From assembly GCA_963978545.1 (NCBI GenBank), contig OZ021731.1:57523242-57587241 (forward strand): a DNA stretch of 64,000 nt, in the 5' to 3' direction. The DNA comes from Linyphia triangularis (taxonomy: Eukaryota; Arthropoda; Arachnida; Araneae; Linyphiidae). The position numbers were made by a program, and so were the translations under genes. Positions 36,228-48,787 of the stretch are shown one piece after another (position 1 is the stretch's first letter; the number at the start of each line of letters is the position of its first letter). The notes under the pieces were generated by a model that was not told the origin of the DNA, did not search any database, and saw only the letters and a list, made by a program, of their open reading frames with translations.

Positions 36228-39200
36228 ATATGTTGCTCATGGTTACTAACACATTCTAACCAGTTTGGGAAGAAATTGCTTAAATTGATGTTTATGGTGA
36301 TTGTTAAGCCTTCTTCGGCTTCAAGTCAATAACCAAGAATCCACTATTCAGAAAATGTAGTAAAATATCAGTGGATGTTCAACGACCCTAGTTTTTGTCT
36401 TTCAGATGCCAAAGAAGCAAATACGACCAAAGGCGACCCCCTGTTACTGGGATCGTAATGAAAGGATTGAGGCTATTATATTTATCAGGAAAAATTGGGG
36501 CTAAGAAAATATCTTCAAGAGAGTTAATGATGGAACTAACTGTTGTTGAAGCAGCAACAATAGAAGCAGATGCTTGTGGAAATCAATACTCTAACGATTA
36601 CCGAGGTTAAATGTAGGTACAATGTTTAGTTTGCGAGATGGTGGAATCATGCGTTGCGTCATAATAAAAATTACTATTTGCGATACCTGTATATAATTTA
36701 TTTGAAAATTGGTTTCTAGTTGTTTTTTTTTATGATTAAAATATAAATGGTTTAATTAATTTTGATTTTCGTTATACACATTTATTAGAACATCGTTCTG
36801 TGATTTCGCATTATTGTAAAATGAAGTATCACAAAAAAAATGAAGTATCAATGATAAATGAAGAATCATTGAAAAATGTAGTAACACACAACGAAAAAAA
36901 AATAGTTTTTGAACTATTAAGTGTTTTAAGTAATTTATAGATAATAAATGCAAAAAATGGTTTTTGTAGGTTTGCGTCCATTTTTGGAGGAAAAGAATAA
37001 TAATTATATAAATTATAAAAAAAAAAAATCAAATGAGGTGTCCACATCTACACTTTCAACTTTGATCATTTAACTTCTTTCAATATGTATATTATCCATT
37101 CACCCAACAGTTCCTGTAAAAAAAAAAAAAAAAAAGTTGCACCACAGCATCCGCTGAATCTTTTTTCTATCTAGCCACCTGCACAAGAAAACGAGAGCTG
37201 GTATGGCATGCCTGGAATGCTCGTTTGATCACACACCTGAATGAAGAAAAAAAATATATATATTAACGTAAAGGTAGCGATCTTAACACGCGTTGAGGGG
37301 GGAGAGATGACGTTACCGTGATCGTGACGGACGTTTCAAGATCGGGACATCGCCTGTAGGTGATAGTTTGCGTGACTCTTAGAATTCCCAATATGAGAAT
37401 TGATGAGGAGGAAGAAAATAAATATGGAGAAAGAGGTCCTCCTGGAAGAAACGGAAAGTTATGTGGGGTGCAAGAGGGCAACTTGACCGCATACAAATCA
37501 GCTGGAGGAATTGGATTATTTGGATTTGAGAAATGGAATTTGCTAGGGTGGTTTTATTGTATTTTTCATGGCACAAGACACGTGAGCTGTATTCATAACG
37601 GTGTGGTGAAGAAAAAAAAAAAGGTAATGGAAAGGAGATCGAAGGAAATCAAAACTGTACCGGAAGTTCCGTTTGAATTATATGAATTCAGGATCTTCAA
37701 TACAAAAGGCAATGGAGCGCCGTTCCACCTCGTTCTCGCTGCACTACATCCCTGGCTACGTTGAGCTGAAACTTAATCATATTATTTATGTTTTCAAGGA
37801 AAGTGGCGCTCTTTTTGAGGTCTTTCAATGTGAAACTGTTCAAGCTCCTAGAATGAGAGGAAACATAATAATCCCTTATAAGAAACACGAGATACTTATC
37901 TTTCATTGTTGGTGCTGTGCCAACTTATTTTTGAAATCCTACCAATTTTTACCAAGTTTGCACAGTCAAGACAAGAGAAATCTAACCAGAATCCTCTTTT
38001 ATGCTAGACACTCATTACTACCTCTAAGCCTTTGAGTTTGGCATGATTTGTTTGAACTTTGGTTGAAAAAGTAATGCGGTTTTCTCCACACTGCAAAATT
38101 TAGAAAAGATGTGCTTTCAGAGATTGAACAGGACATTTTTTATTTGCCATATATTTATTTTTGTGAAAATAACTTATTTTTTATTTTATTGTTAATTTTT
38201 TTTACTGTATCCTAATGTAATCCTAATGATCCTATTTATTCACACAAACTGGTGTCGTAAATTTTAACCTAATTTTGGGAATGTCGAGTATAGAAGCCTG
38301 AATTCAGTGTCACAGTCTATCACAATCCCACATTTTCCTCTTTAACCAGAAGCAAAAATATTCATTTAGGTCAAAATTTGTTTGACAATGAATAATTTCA
38401 GGGCTGACGATTGCATTTGGAAGAATAAGATGACGGAACATCTAGTATTATAGAATTTACGCACAAAGCGAAAAATAATTGGACTTCATTAAACGGTTAC
38501 AAATTTGTTCTATATTTGTTTAATTTTATCCAAAAGTGGACACGTGGAAAAACCCAATATATTTTGACAAGATCCAGGAGGAACTACGTCACGTGCATGA
38601 CCTCCATTATTGCCAATCATACATTACGCAAATGGGCATCGTTATTAGGAGTGGGTTTTCATCGATTGGCAACACACGTTCTTGTGACGAATCACAACAC
38701 ACCTTCACAAAAATTTGAATATTCACAACCATTAGAGCATCACAGTGAGTGCATGTTAATTTCCCCCCAGCGTATATCAATTTACTGTGACGTTTAAGCT
38801 CCCATCATAATTACATACAGAAATGACGTTAAAATTCACTTAGGGCATAGGATTTTAACATTCTCCACACAAATATTCCCACAACAAAGGCTTACATAGA
38901 AGACTAATGTGAAACAATTTTCTACGTGGTGGGAATATGAATCATGAAGGCTCCCCGCAAAATAACAAGGCTTAAAATATGCAATTGGCGGGGAGTTATT
39001 TTAACAGCGTTTATGATTTTCTTAACACCACAGAATAACCGGTTTTCAACAAAATAACAGCAAAAGAAGAAGGACCACAAAGTGACTTGCGGATCACGAA
39101 AATTATGCTTAGAATTTTTTCAAAAAAAGAAAGAACTAGATTCAGTAAAAACGAATTTGAAAAGTTGCTTAAGGGCATTCAAGGTAAGGTCTCTGTAAAT

Positions 39201-39290
39201 GAAACAACGCACAATACGTATTGACAAAACATTTTTAATATAATATTGCTGTTTTGTGAAAAGTGTTTGTTAAAGAAAAATGCGTGAAAA
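36228..39290. other. Low-repeat stretch with unassigned frames
   Basis: A pyrimidine-rich acceptor-like CTTTCAG at 36400-36406 is followed by ATGCCAAAGAAGCAAATACG, open for 33 codons (MPKKQIRPKATPCYWDRNER), but no donor or homology supports an exon. Frames at 37360-37764 (134 codons, with GERGPPGRNGK and a poly-Lys run) and 37673-38035 overlap each other and resemble no family I know. A18 lies at 37118-37135. A 12-bp imperfect inverted repeat sits at 38872-38933. Confidence 0.3.
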
Positions 39291-39299
39291 ACCGGCATT

Positions 39300-39450
39300 T
39301 CTAAGCAGTTTTATATAATGCCTGGCGTTTTTAGGCAAAGTATGAAAATATGAGAATTATTATATACTTTACCTAGGCATTGTATATAATACCTAGATAT
39401 TCGATTGAATGACAAATATTTTGACAAACTATGAAAAAAGGTCATGATAA

Positions 39451-39490
<40 letters not shown>

Positions 39491-40760
39491 AAAAAAAACA
39501 AAAAAAAAAAAAAAAAAAAACACTTTTATCTTCAAAAACACATATTTTATGTTGAAAAAATTATGAAAGACAGCTACTTAAAAACTTTTATTTAAAATAC
39601 GCAAAAAAATTTAAGTTGTAGAAAACAAAATATATGCCCTTTTAATTAATGAAACAAAATAAAAATGAACCTACATGTTGCACCAGGAATGTAAATAAAT
39701 TACTTATTTTCAATTTCACTTAATTTCATTTCTTTTTAACAAAGTAAAACAGGGTCAATAAATGAACTTTACAAAAAACTAATGATGTATTTCATACTTT
39801 AGCAGTTTCTCATTTGGCATTTTATAGAATGCCTAGTCAATGTGTGAAATGTTGAATCGTTTCATACTTTAACGGCCGGCTTTCGCCATTATATAAAATG
39901 CCTAGGTATTCTATAAAATACTATATTTAATTCATTGCTTATAATGTATGTTAAGTTTACATTTTATATAATACCTAGACATAGGCATTTTATAGAATGC
40001 CGGATATTTTTAGGCAAAGTATGAAGTGTGATAATTATTTTTTACTTTCTATAGGCATTGTATATAACACCTAGATATTCTATAGAATTATAAATGCTAT
40101 TTAGGCAAAGAATTAAAAAAGGTCATGTTAAGGCTATTCTTTTAAAGACGTGCATTCTACAAAAATACAATTGTAATTTTGAATTTTGAAAAAATAATAA
40201 AAGAGTGCATTTAAAAACTTTTTATTCGACATACGTAAAGAAAAAAAAAATATGACTTTCTTGTTAAAAAAAAAAAAATCATATTAAAATTGACCTCCTT
40301 TTTGTAACATGGTAAGTCTTTCCACATGATATTCGAAATGGATAATATATGTTTCTCCAGGGGCGTAGCCAGAATTTATTTTTGGGAGGGGATATGAAAC
40401 TATAAGTCTTGATTATCATTTTTAATGCCATATGTATTTAGCAATCAATAAAGCAGATATTTATTCTACGCATGTGTCGAAATTTAAAAATATTTTAGTA
40501 AATTTACCATTTTAAACAATAAAATCCTTTAATTTTGGTGCTCTAATAGTGAAAAGAAAAATTTCGGGAGGGGATATATTCCCTTATCCCTCCCCCTGGC
40601 TACGCGCCTGTGTATCTCATACTTTACTGGTTTGTCATTTGGCATTCTATAGCATTCATTGGAAATCTGTAAAATATTAATCGTCTCATACTTTGCCTGA
40701 AAACGGCCAACATTTTATAAAATGCCTAATAGATATTCCATACTATGATGCCAACTTCAT
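39300..40760 (+). repeat. Tandem duplication of a ~660-bp AT-rich unit with palindromic motifs
   Basis: Unit 1 (about 39300-39960) and unit 2 (about 39965-40760) share, in order, TTTTTAGGCAAAGTATGAA, GGCATTGTATATAA, an AAAAGGTCATG segment, an ATTTAAAAACTTTT-type segment and a CATACTTT..ACGGCC segment. Palindromic motifs such as TATAAAATGCCTAGGTATTC recur. Unit 2 is interrupted by a 253-bp hAT MITE. In unit 1 a T30 (39454-39483) faces a nearby A-rich run (to 39520), making a local hairpin. Confidence 0.7.
40358..40610. mobile_element. hAT-type MITE, CAGGGGCGTAGCC ends
   Basis: Left end CAGGGGCGTAGCCAG and right end CTGGCTACGCGCCTG are inverted repeats, and subterminal GGGAGGGGATAT recurs inverted as ATATTCCCTTATCCCTCCCC. 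The target duplication is TGTTTCTC / TGTATCTC (40350-40357 and 40611-40618), 7 of 8. Length 253 bp. It splits the second unit of the tandem duplication. Confidence 0.88.
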
Positions 40761-40979
40761 GCATTGCCTGTAACATATTTATTAAATCTTCATAATTTAC
40801 TACGCTCTTCAATGAATACAAGTCTAGGGCATTTACTAAAAGTGTAATATTGAAAAATGTCATTTATATTTTGGAACAGATAATTCTTCAAGGCAATCTA
40901 AACTCACAAAAATGAGTCATTATTAAATTTATTGGTCCGAAATGATAAACGGTGCCTTGACTCATTTGGTATATAACTA

Positions 40980-41697
40980 CATGGGCGCCCCCAGGAGGGT
41001 GCAAGGAGGTGCATTTGCACCTCACTGATTCTTAGAGGGGAAAGATGAAAATTCCAAAATAAAAAAAAGCACATATGCCGTTTATACTTTTATGTTACAA
41101 TGAGCATTTTTTTCTTCGATTAATTTAGTCTTTTGTCGTTTTTTATAGCTACTTGCGTGAAGATTTTCTGGCGCTTGTTCTCTATGATTATTAGAGGCTG
41201 ATGAAATGAAGTTTTAATTCCTTTTATTGTACAATCATTTCCTGTGTAATTCTCAAAATTCTAAGAAAATATTTTGTTTTTTAAGTCATCAGATATACTA
41301 TCTTGATATGTATTTTTAGAATTCAATTGAACATATTCCAATACTGCCTTCGTGTTTCATTTTGATTTTTTTTTTTTTTCGTTATATCCGAAACTTGAAA
41401 GCAATAAAATTTTTTTACTCTTCTATATTTTTGCATCTTTGAGTTCTGTCTCTTGAATCCCGTGAGATCTAGTTGGATGATAAAAAAATCGTTAAAAATA
41501 TATATTTTAATATTTTTACTATTTTGTATTTTTTTTTCTTCTCTTTATCAGTGTTGCGCTTTCAAAAATATGTACCATGAATTTTAACTATTCTCAAAGA
41601 GTATAATTTATAATGCATAATTATTAATTAACATTTTATGATTTTGATAAAAATCTAGTCTTGCACCCCCTTGCAAATATTCCTGGGGGCGCCCATG
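40980..41697. mobile_element. hAT-type non-autonomous element, CATGGGCGCC family, copy 2
   Basis: Ends CATGGGCGCCCCCAGGAGGG and CCTGGGGGCGCCCATG are inverted repeats, flanked by a perfect 8-bp duplication TATAACTA (40972-40979 and 41698-41705). The interior matches copy 1 (17078-17842) in reverse orientation throughout. The perfect duplication suggests it is the younger copy. Confidence 0.92.
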
Positions 41698-42172
41698 TAT
41701 AACTATGCATGTATTAGTAATAAATGAGGGAATCAAAAACCAGGATAAAATTGAAGATTCCAATGTCGAATGTTAAATAACAATAAGATTTATATTTATG
41801 AAAAGTAAGCATTCAAAGTAATGTAATTTAAGAGTGTGGATGTAGAAATCAATCGAGAAAATGAATTATTTTAAAGGTTTAAAGGCAAATGTATAACCTG
41901 CCTCTGTAACGAACAATTAGTAAATTATCCGGGTGCTTTTATTTTTAGTTCGGTTAAATGATGTGATAACACTTGGGATATGTATGTGACCAATCACAGT
42001 ACACATTTAAAATCAAATTCGAATTTTCACGTTCCGTTATTCAATCCCAATGGAATTTTCAAATTCCCTTGAACATAGCAACTACCTGTGACGTAGCTAC
42101 ACATAACCTCCAATTATGAAATTTTATCGAGAAACGGAGAAATTTTTTGTATTTTAGTTTGAAAATAGAAAT

Positions 42173-42216
42173 TGCTGTGATAAGACTTGAATTCCGATTC
42201 AAGTCTTATCACAGCA
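42173..42216. repeat. Perfect 20-bp-arm hairpin
   Basis: TGCTGTGATAAGACTTGAAT (42173-42192), the loop TCCG and then the exact reverse complement of the arm (42197-42216). It ends 2 bp before the TTAA that flanks the next element. No CTRR follows, so it is not a Helitron end. Confidence 0.9.
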
Positions 42217-42222
42217 TTTTAA

Positions 42223-42895
42223 GAGGAAGACATAGTAAGGATCATTCCTTAAGCCGGATTTACACGCTACCAGTTGGACCTTCAGTTTGGATCGCCAGTT
42301 CTGTGACGTCAGCTAAGCAACCGTTGCACCGTCTATCGATGATCACGGGAGAGCGCACGTGATTGGTTGATCGGAGTCGCCGGCGCCAGTAAATAGAAAA
42401 TGTTTGGTTTACTGGAACCAGTAGCCTGGTGACGTCACATGACGTCACTGGCTGGTGATCTAAACTGAAACATCGACTGGTAGCGTGTAAATCCGGCTTT
42501 ATACCCGCTATGTTACAATCTTCTAGCCCAGTGCATTTAGAAACTATTTTGTATAAAACCTTGAAATTTGGTGAGTAGGTGCGAAAATGATCACTTAATG
42601 AAATGACATTAATTAAATACTCAAAAATAGAGTCTAATACATTTTATTTTATATCTGGAAAACCTTACGTCAATGCATTTGCAGTGGCACCACCTGGTTT
42701 TGTCTTTTGCTATTTAAATTTTCGTTTATAATATATATACAATAAATGAAAACAATTTATGTCATTTCATTAAGGAATATTTTTCGTAATTACTCACCAA
42801 ATGTCAAGGTTTGATACAAAGTAGTTTCTAAATGCACTGGGCTAGAAGATTGTTATATAGCGAGTATAGGGAATGATCCTTACTAGGACTTACTC
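42223..42895. mobile_element. TTAA-flanked foldback element
   Basis: TTAA lies at both borders (42219-42222 and 42896-42899), as for piggyBac- or Kolobok-type insertions. The arms match in reverse complement once a nested MITE is removed: AGTAAGGATCATTCC, CAATCTTCTAGCCCAGTGCA, TTTAGAAACTA and TTGGTGAGTA on the left recur inverted on the right (42763-42890). The centre is AT-rich. No transposase. Confidence 0.75.
42252..42498. mobile_element. PIF/Harbinger-type MITE nested in the foldback
   Basis: Perfect inverted ends AGCCGGATTTACACGCTACC / its complement, flanked by TTA (42249-42251 and 42499-42501), fit PIF/Harbinger. It carries three TGACGTCA octamers (42304-42311, 42430-42437, 42440-42447). 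Length 247 bp; it interrupts the left arm of the surrounding element, so it is younger. Confidence 0.85.
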
Positions 42896-42899
42896 TTAA

Positions 42900-44046
42900 G
42901 TTTACCAAAAAGACTGGTCTGCATATAAATAAAATAAATTTAATCACCTGTTGCATATACTTTCCTTTGACCGATTTTCTTATAATTCGTATCATAAGTT
43001 TCTGAAATTTCTTTATTTAGAATACTTATTTTACTAAGCTTGTGAATGTAATAAACGTTATGACAAACTCAATGTTTTAGTGTCAAAAAGCCAACGAATA
43101 TGCCTATTTAATTTCCACTCGTTTTTCATAAATTCGCAGTATCGTAGTTATATGTCCTTGAATTTATTTTCAGTCGGTTTTAGAATTTCGGCTTAGTCAA
43201 CCTAAATTTCAGTTTTTCTTATAACCGATTGTTTTAATGTTTAGAATGATCAAATATATGCCTTACATATCATATACACGTATTCTTATCGAAACGGAAG
43301 AAAGACATTGTAATTTTTAAATAAAAGACTTATTTGAACTCTTTTTTTAAACGTTTTCGCTGCGTGTGTTACGTTTTTGTGTATCTTTTGCAATTTTGAA
43401 CCTCCCGTGCTTCCTTTTGGCTCCTGCATATCAAGAAATAACAAATTCAAAAACAACTCAAACAATGAAATGCTAAAACGTCTAAATCAAAGCGACGAAT
43501 CTTAAAATCCCATAGAATCCTTCACAAAACTGCAGAAAAGGAAGTAAATATTAAAGAAAGATTTGTCTTCGATTGCTGATTTAAGAACATCCCTGAGGAT
43601 AAATAAACAAAACTTTACAAAAAAAAAGTTTATTTTTTTATTTTTTAACTCTCATATGCCACACACGAAAAGCTGCTACTGTAGAAAATACGCTCACAAA
43701 AGCAAAATGAGTGCCTCTTCGCAACAATTCGAAACAAGGACAAAGGTTTGAACCAAAATAGTAATAATAAAGAAAAGGACTTCCAGTAGTGAATTCTTCT
43801 TTTCTTTTTTCAGATCACGACTGTACGACAACGAAGATTCCGAACATTCATTTTTTTTCACTGGTCGAACCTCTACTAGGAATTGACGACGAAAGACGTT
43901 ATAGCGATTATGCTTTTGAAAGGGGTAAAGAAATGTGACTGTTCAACCTCTAAAAATGATGGAAAGGTCACCATCACAGAGTCAATGCTCGAAATACTTG
44001 TTATAGAATGAAGTTTTAGGGAGTAGCGAAGCTCTTCTTTTTTTTT

Positions 44047-44085
<39 letters not shown>
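42900..44085. other. Intergenic stretch
   Basis: I see no gene. It ends in an ATT trinucleotide run at 44047-44083. Confidence 0.4.
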
Positions 44086-44866
44086 ATAAATTTTCAGCAC
44101 GTTAACTATTTAATCGCAGCTTTGAAATCGACATTATTTCATATATGTGAGTTTATAGCAAGTCTGATTTACGGAAGATGGACAATATCCTCAACGCTGT
44201 TAAAATGTCCAACTCCAAATATAATAATAATAATGATGAAAATGATGATGATATTAATATTAATGACGATAATGATAATAATAAAAATAATAATAGTAAT
44301 GATGATGATAACAATAATAATATAATGATGATGATGATGATGATATGATGAAGATGATGATAATAAAATGAGTAGTAATAATAACAATAATGATAATAAT
44401 AATATTAATAATAAAAATAATAATAGTAACGATGATAGTGGTAATAATAATGATGATGATGATAATAATATTAATAATAATTATGATGATAATGATAATA
44501 AAAATAATAATAATAGTAATTATGATAATGGTAATAATAAAAAAATGATGATGGTGAGGATGATGTTGATAATAATATTGATAATAATAACAACAGTAAT
44601 GATGATAATGGTAATAATAATAATAATAACAATGATAATGGTAATAATAATAAAAGTAATAATAATAATAATAAAAATAATAATAATAATTATAGTAATG
44701 ACGATAATGGTAATAATAATAATAATTTTATCTGGAGATGGACATTTCAACAGCGTTGACGGTGTCACCCATCTTTCGTAAATCAGACTTTCTATAAAAC
44801 TCAAATTTATGAAATTATGTCCAGTTTCAAATCTGCAATTAAACAGTTAACTTGCTGAAAATTTAT
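44086..44866. mobile_element. Foldback element with a trinucleotide-repeat core
   Basis: Outer ends ATAAATTTTCAGC (44086-44098) and GCTGAAAATTTAT (44854-44866) are perfect inverted repeats. The arms (about 130 bp) also share TTTAATCGCAG/CTGCAATTAAA, AAGTCTGATTTACG/CGTAAATCAGACTT and CAACGCTGTT/AACAGCGTTG. The centre, 44218-44730, is an imperfect (AAT/GAT)n microsatellite. Overlapping long frames here (for example 44368-44781) are artefacts of that repeat. Confidence 0.85.
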
Positions 44867-45063
44867 GCAAAAATAGTAACAAAAAGTTGACTTAATGCTG
44901 TAAATTTTTTGCAAAAATATTAGTAAAAAGTTATTGTTTTAAAATTCTAATAAAATAAGGTTGTTTTTATTATTAAATCTTTTATATTAACTTCGATTTT
45001 GTTTGTGTGTGTGTGACTGTGTATGTTGATGGCGGGCAAATTTGAGGAGGCCTAATTAACCAC

Positions 45064-45120
45064 GTTGCCGTCATCCAATCGGGCTGAAACTTGGCAGATA
45101 GATTCGATGTCGATGACAAT
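45064..45120 (-). repeat. Dispersed ~60-bp repeat, copy 3
   Basis: Reverse-orientation match to 18916-18975, with GCCGTCATCCAATCGGGCTG and GATGTCGATGACAATG. A partial copy follows at about 45190-45215. Confidence 0.6.
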
Positions 45121-45215
45121 GTGATTTATAAAATTTTGGAGCTCTATCTGTCACTGAGAGATCTTTTTTGTGGAATACTAATAAACCAACTTGCCGTCAT
45201 CCAATCGCGCTAAAA

Positions 45216-46420
45216 TAGCATTTAAACGACTATTGAAGAAACTCTTTCCTGTTGTCCAATTTTTTTTTTTTTAATAAATAAATAATAAAATTATTTTAAT
45301 TAGAATAAATAAAAGATAATTAGATGTGAATGCATAAATTAACGTTCATTTTTAAAAAAATAAATTTTGAACCGTTGTCTGCAGCACATTTTTGTGATAG
45401 AAATGTTTTTAACATTTAAAATTAGATTCAAACATCAAACTCACCCTGTTTACAGATTCGGCGCTGTGTTAATGAATATAAAAATTGACAGTGCATATAA
45501 CGGATTTATATTAAAAACTTTGTTTTTATGGGTTATATTATTTTTCTCTTAAATATTTTATAATTTATTTTTCATTCAGTTTCATGCAGAATAGCTTTTT
45601 GTTGCATACTAATATCTTACAATATAAAAAAGAATAATATAGAACGAATGCTAAAAATTATTAAGTCACCTAGAACCTTTCCAAACCATCATAAACCGTC
45701 TAACTAATAATCGCAATAATCTTGCTTTCATTAATGATACACAATAACAAACATCGATGCTCCGTACATTCTAAAGTACTATACATATTTACATGAACAT
45801 AATATATAACCTTTATTAAAACACATTCTTAAGAACATTAACATCGTGTGCAATAATTTATTGCAGCAATGGAACAAAAGAAACGGAGAAATGTATTTAC
45901 ATGAAAACTAAAGCACACGCACACATACAAGAAAGAAAAAAAATTAGGTCACCGCAGACAATGCTCCAAACATCTGTAGTATAATTGAATCGAACGCTTA
46001 AAGTAACTGAAGAAATAGTCTATTATACAGGCCTAATGCCCCTGATAGAAAATAATCGCCAACTGAAATATTTTTTTCCTTCATTGTCTATTCAAAAGAC
46101 AAGAAAATATCCCTCCAATTTTTTCAATTACTTCTTTCTTAGATCTTTGATGACGAGATTTTTTTTTTTTAAATATATATCTTACTTTTTCATAGTTTAT
46201 TTCTGACTAAAATTCACCAGCTGGTTTTATTTTGAAAACTTTGTAACCGAAGTTTTGAATAAACATTACCTTTTTTATTTACATCTTAATGTCAAAACTG
46301 TTGGTTTCTCTGGATCAACACCTGATATGTAGTAAAAACGGATTTAGGTATTAGTAAACTATTGAAATTGCAGGTACTATACAAAATTTAACTTTTCGAT
46401 TACATCATTGTTATTCTCAT
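45216..46420. other. Intergenic stretch
   Basis: AT-rich; no gene, RNA or bounded element seen. Confidence 0.4.
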
Positions 46421-46755
46421 TCTCATCATCATCATCATCATAATTATTATTATTATTATTATTGTTGTTATTTTTTATTATTATTATTTTCATAATATCA
46501 TCATTATTATCATTATTCTTATAATTATTATTTGTTTTATTATTGTTTACGATTATTATCTTTAATCATTATCACCATCATTATTATTTTCATAATATCA
46601 TCATTATTATTATAATAATTATTTGTTTTATTATTTTTTACGACTATTATCTTTATCATTATCACCATCATTGTTACTTTTATTATCATCGTTATTCTTA
46701 TAATTATCATATACTAATTATTTGTTTTATTGTTACATTATTATTATTGTTCCCT
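46421..46755. repeat. ATT/CAT trinucleotide microsatellite region
   Basis: Imperfect runs of CAT, ATT and related triplets, including two copies of ATTATTTTCATAATATCATC. Unlike 44086-44866, I see no flanking inverted arms. Confidence 0.75.
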
Positions 46756-48451
46756 CTTGTGCATTATTGTTTTCATCTGAAAGAACGCTTTGAATAAAAC
46801 GTTGTGGAGATTTGTTTGGAATAATTTAAGAACTTAATGAATATTACAAAGACAAATTGTATTGTTGGAAAGAGATAATAAATTATCATTTCTTAACTAA
46901 ATAAATCATATGGATAAACATGGAGATTATAAATCGATATATTTTTTCGTGAGCATTAGTAGATATGGTAAAGCTTGACATTTCACTGTTTAATTAAAAT
47001 TGAGTTCAATTTCTTTGCTTAGTATCAATTTAATCGTTAATAAGTTCAAAGGTTGTTCATATTCATCTGTTAACATTCAATAAAAAATTTTGTGGCATAA
47101 TTAATTTCAATCCCCCATCAAATAAGAGAATCGTGTAAAAATGGCAGGAAAAAAAAATTAGATGGTAATGTTAGCCTCCAAAAATAAATTACTTCTTTCA
47201 CATCCTCTTATTTCAATTAATCTTAATAAGATTCAAAATAGCATCAACTTTAAAACGATTACGGACCGATCAAAAGGCAGAAACATTAATCGTTTTACCA
47301 TTACGAAACAATGAACTTCGAACAAAAAAATCATTTTACTCTCTACATAACAATCGACAAGTACGCTAATTCCGAATCGTACTCAAATCGACGTCAACCG
47401 ATGAGAACCACCAATCAAGGTTAAACCTGAAATTTACGTTAAAAAATTAAGTGTGTTCGCCTGGGGCAAGGCCAAAGAAACCGGCACTTCTTCCGTTCTT
47501 ATGAAAGAAATTTCATCACAAACCAAGTTTATTTTCTTGTTATCAACTTTTATTTTCCCATCTACTTTTTACCTAAACTACCTGTACATAATTCGATGGA
47601 TCATTCTAATTTGGGGGTGTTTCCTTTCAGACATCCGGAGGGTGATTTCCCCCTTCGTCGTTTCTGATGGCCCGGTCTAATCATTCTGGTGAATCGTGTT
47701 CGTCTAATTACGCATTCGGAAACTCAATTCGATTTGAGACAGACATTCGGTTGAGATTGGTCTGTTGTAAATGAAATGAAAGGTTTAAATGAAGCACTCG
47801 AACTGTGGCATCCATTGTATGTATTATCATGAGAAAATTTGCAAGAATATTTTATTCTTTGGTGTTGTTTAATTTGTAATGAAAGTAGTGTGGAATATTA
47901 GAAGTTTAAGAATTATATGGAGTTTGGTTCATATGTTTTGCACTATATGGTATTGAGAAGTTTATAGAAAAAGAGGATTGTATTTAGATCATTATCCCAG
48001 GACAAGAGACGAAAATTGGGCAAACCACCCAAAAGCTCCTTCTAACCCTCAGTATTGTTTGGCCTAGTAGTTTTCATTCCCAAATTTATATAAAATTTTT
48101 GCAGTGCACAGTAAAAGTGCACCGCAAATCAATCAAAAATGAAAAAAAATATTGCTCTTCAGACCAATATTTCTGTCAAATACTTAAAGAATAATTTGGA
48201 TAATTGCAATTTATGTGATTGGAACACTAATAATTTAAAATATATAACTTATAACGAATGCTTAACTAATAACTGTGCCCCTTAAAGAGCCATAGACGGT
48301 TGCGGGAATTAGACACTGACAAACTGTTTGTCTGTGTGTTTATGCATAGCCATCAATATGGTGTGGAACTACAGTGAGCAAGAATGCGAGTATTTTCTGA
48401 TTGTGTTTAGTAACTAAAGGTAGTTCATCATTATTCTCGTTAACTAACTCA
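46756..48451. other. Intergenic stretch
   Basis: No gene recognised. A frame at 47453-47680 has no domain I know. Confidence 0.4.
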
Positions 48452-48455
48452 TTTA

Positions 48456-48672
48456 TGTTATCCCCAGTGTGATGTAGAGGGCGCTGCTAATGTAATCCCC
48501 TAGCGGCGACTTCGTCGCCAGAGAGAGAGAATGATCGGAGGAGTGGAGGTGAACGGACGTGGAAGTCGCCGCTCCTAGTTTGGGTTTAAGAACCTATTTC
48601 TATCTAATGCACGAATAAACCTGCTGTCCATTTAATTGGCCTCTTTCACTTTTACCCCTTCATCATACAACA
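48456..48672 (+). repeat. 5' LTR
   Basis: Begins TG, ends CA. It contains GTAGAGGGCGCTGC (weakly CTCF-like), a GCGGCGACTTCGTCGCC near-palindrome, an AGAGAGAGAG run and AATAAA at 48613-48618, a plausible polyadenylation signal. Confidence 0.92.
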
Positions 48673-48787
48673 TGGGGGCTCGCCGTGCTTTTTACCCGCG
48701 ATCATACAACATGGGGTCTCGCCGTGCTTTTTACCCGCGACCATACAACATGGCTCGCCGTGCTTTTTACCCGCGATCATACAACAT
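48673..48787 (+). repeat. Triplicated primer-binding-site segment
   Basis: Three ~39-bp units each read TGG..CTCGCCGTGC then TTTTTACCCGCGAYCATACAACA. The unit ends with the same CATACAACA that ends the LTR. The first unit carries the tRNA-Pro-like TGGGGGCTCG; later ones are TGGGGTCTCG and TGGCTCG. Confidence 0.85.

Noticed and set aside
36395..36610. Possible exon after a CTTTCAG acceptor
   Set aside because: No donor, no partner exon and no homology I recognise; two different frames are both partly open.
37360..37764. 134-codon plus-strand frame with GERGPPGRNGK
   Set aside because: No recognisable family, overlaps another frame in the same strand and one antisense, and contains a homopolymer-coded Lys run; composition alone can explain it.
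42173..42216. Helitron 3' terminus
   Set aside because: A hairpin is present but no CTRR end and no A|T insertion context follows.
44368..44781. 137-codon Asn/Asp/Ile-rich frame and its antisense partner
   Set aside because: Translation of a trinucleotide microsatellite; all frames are open there.
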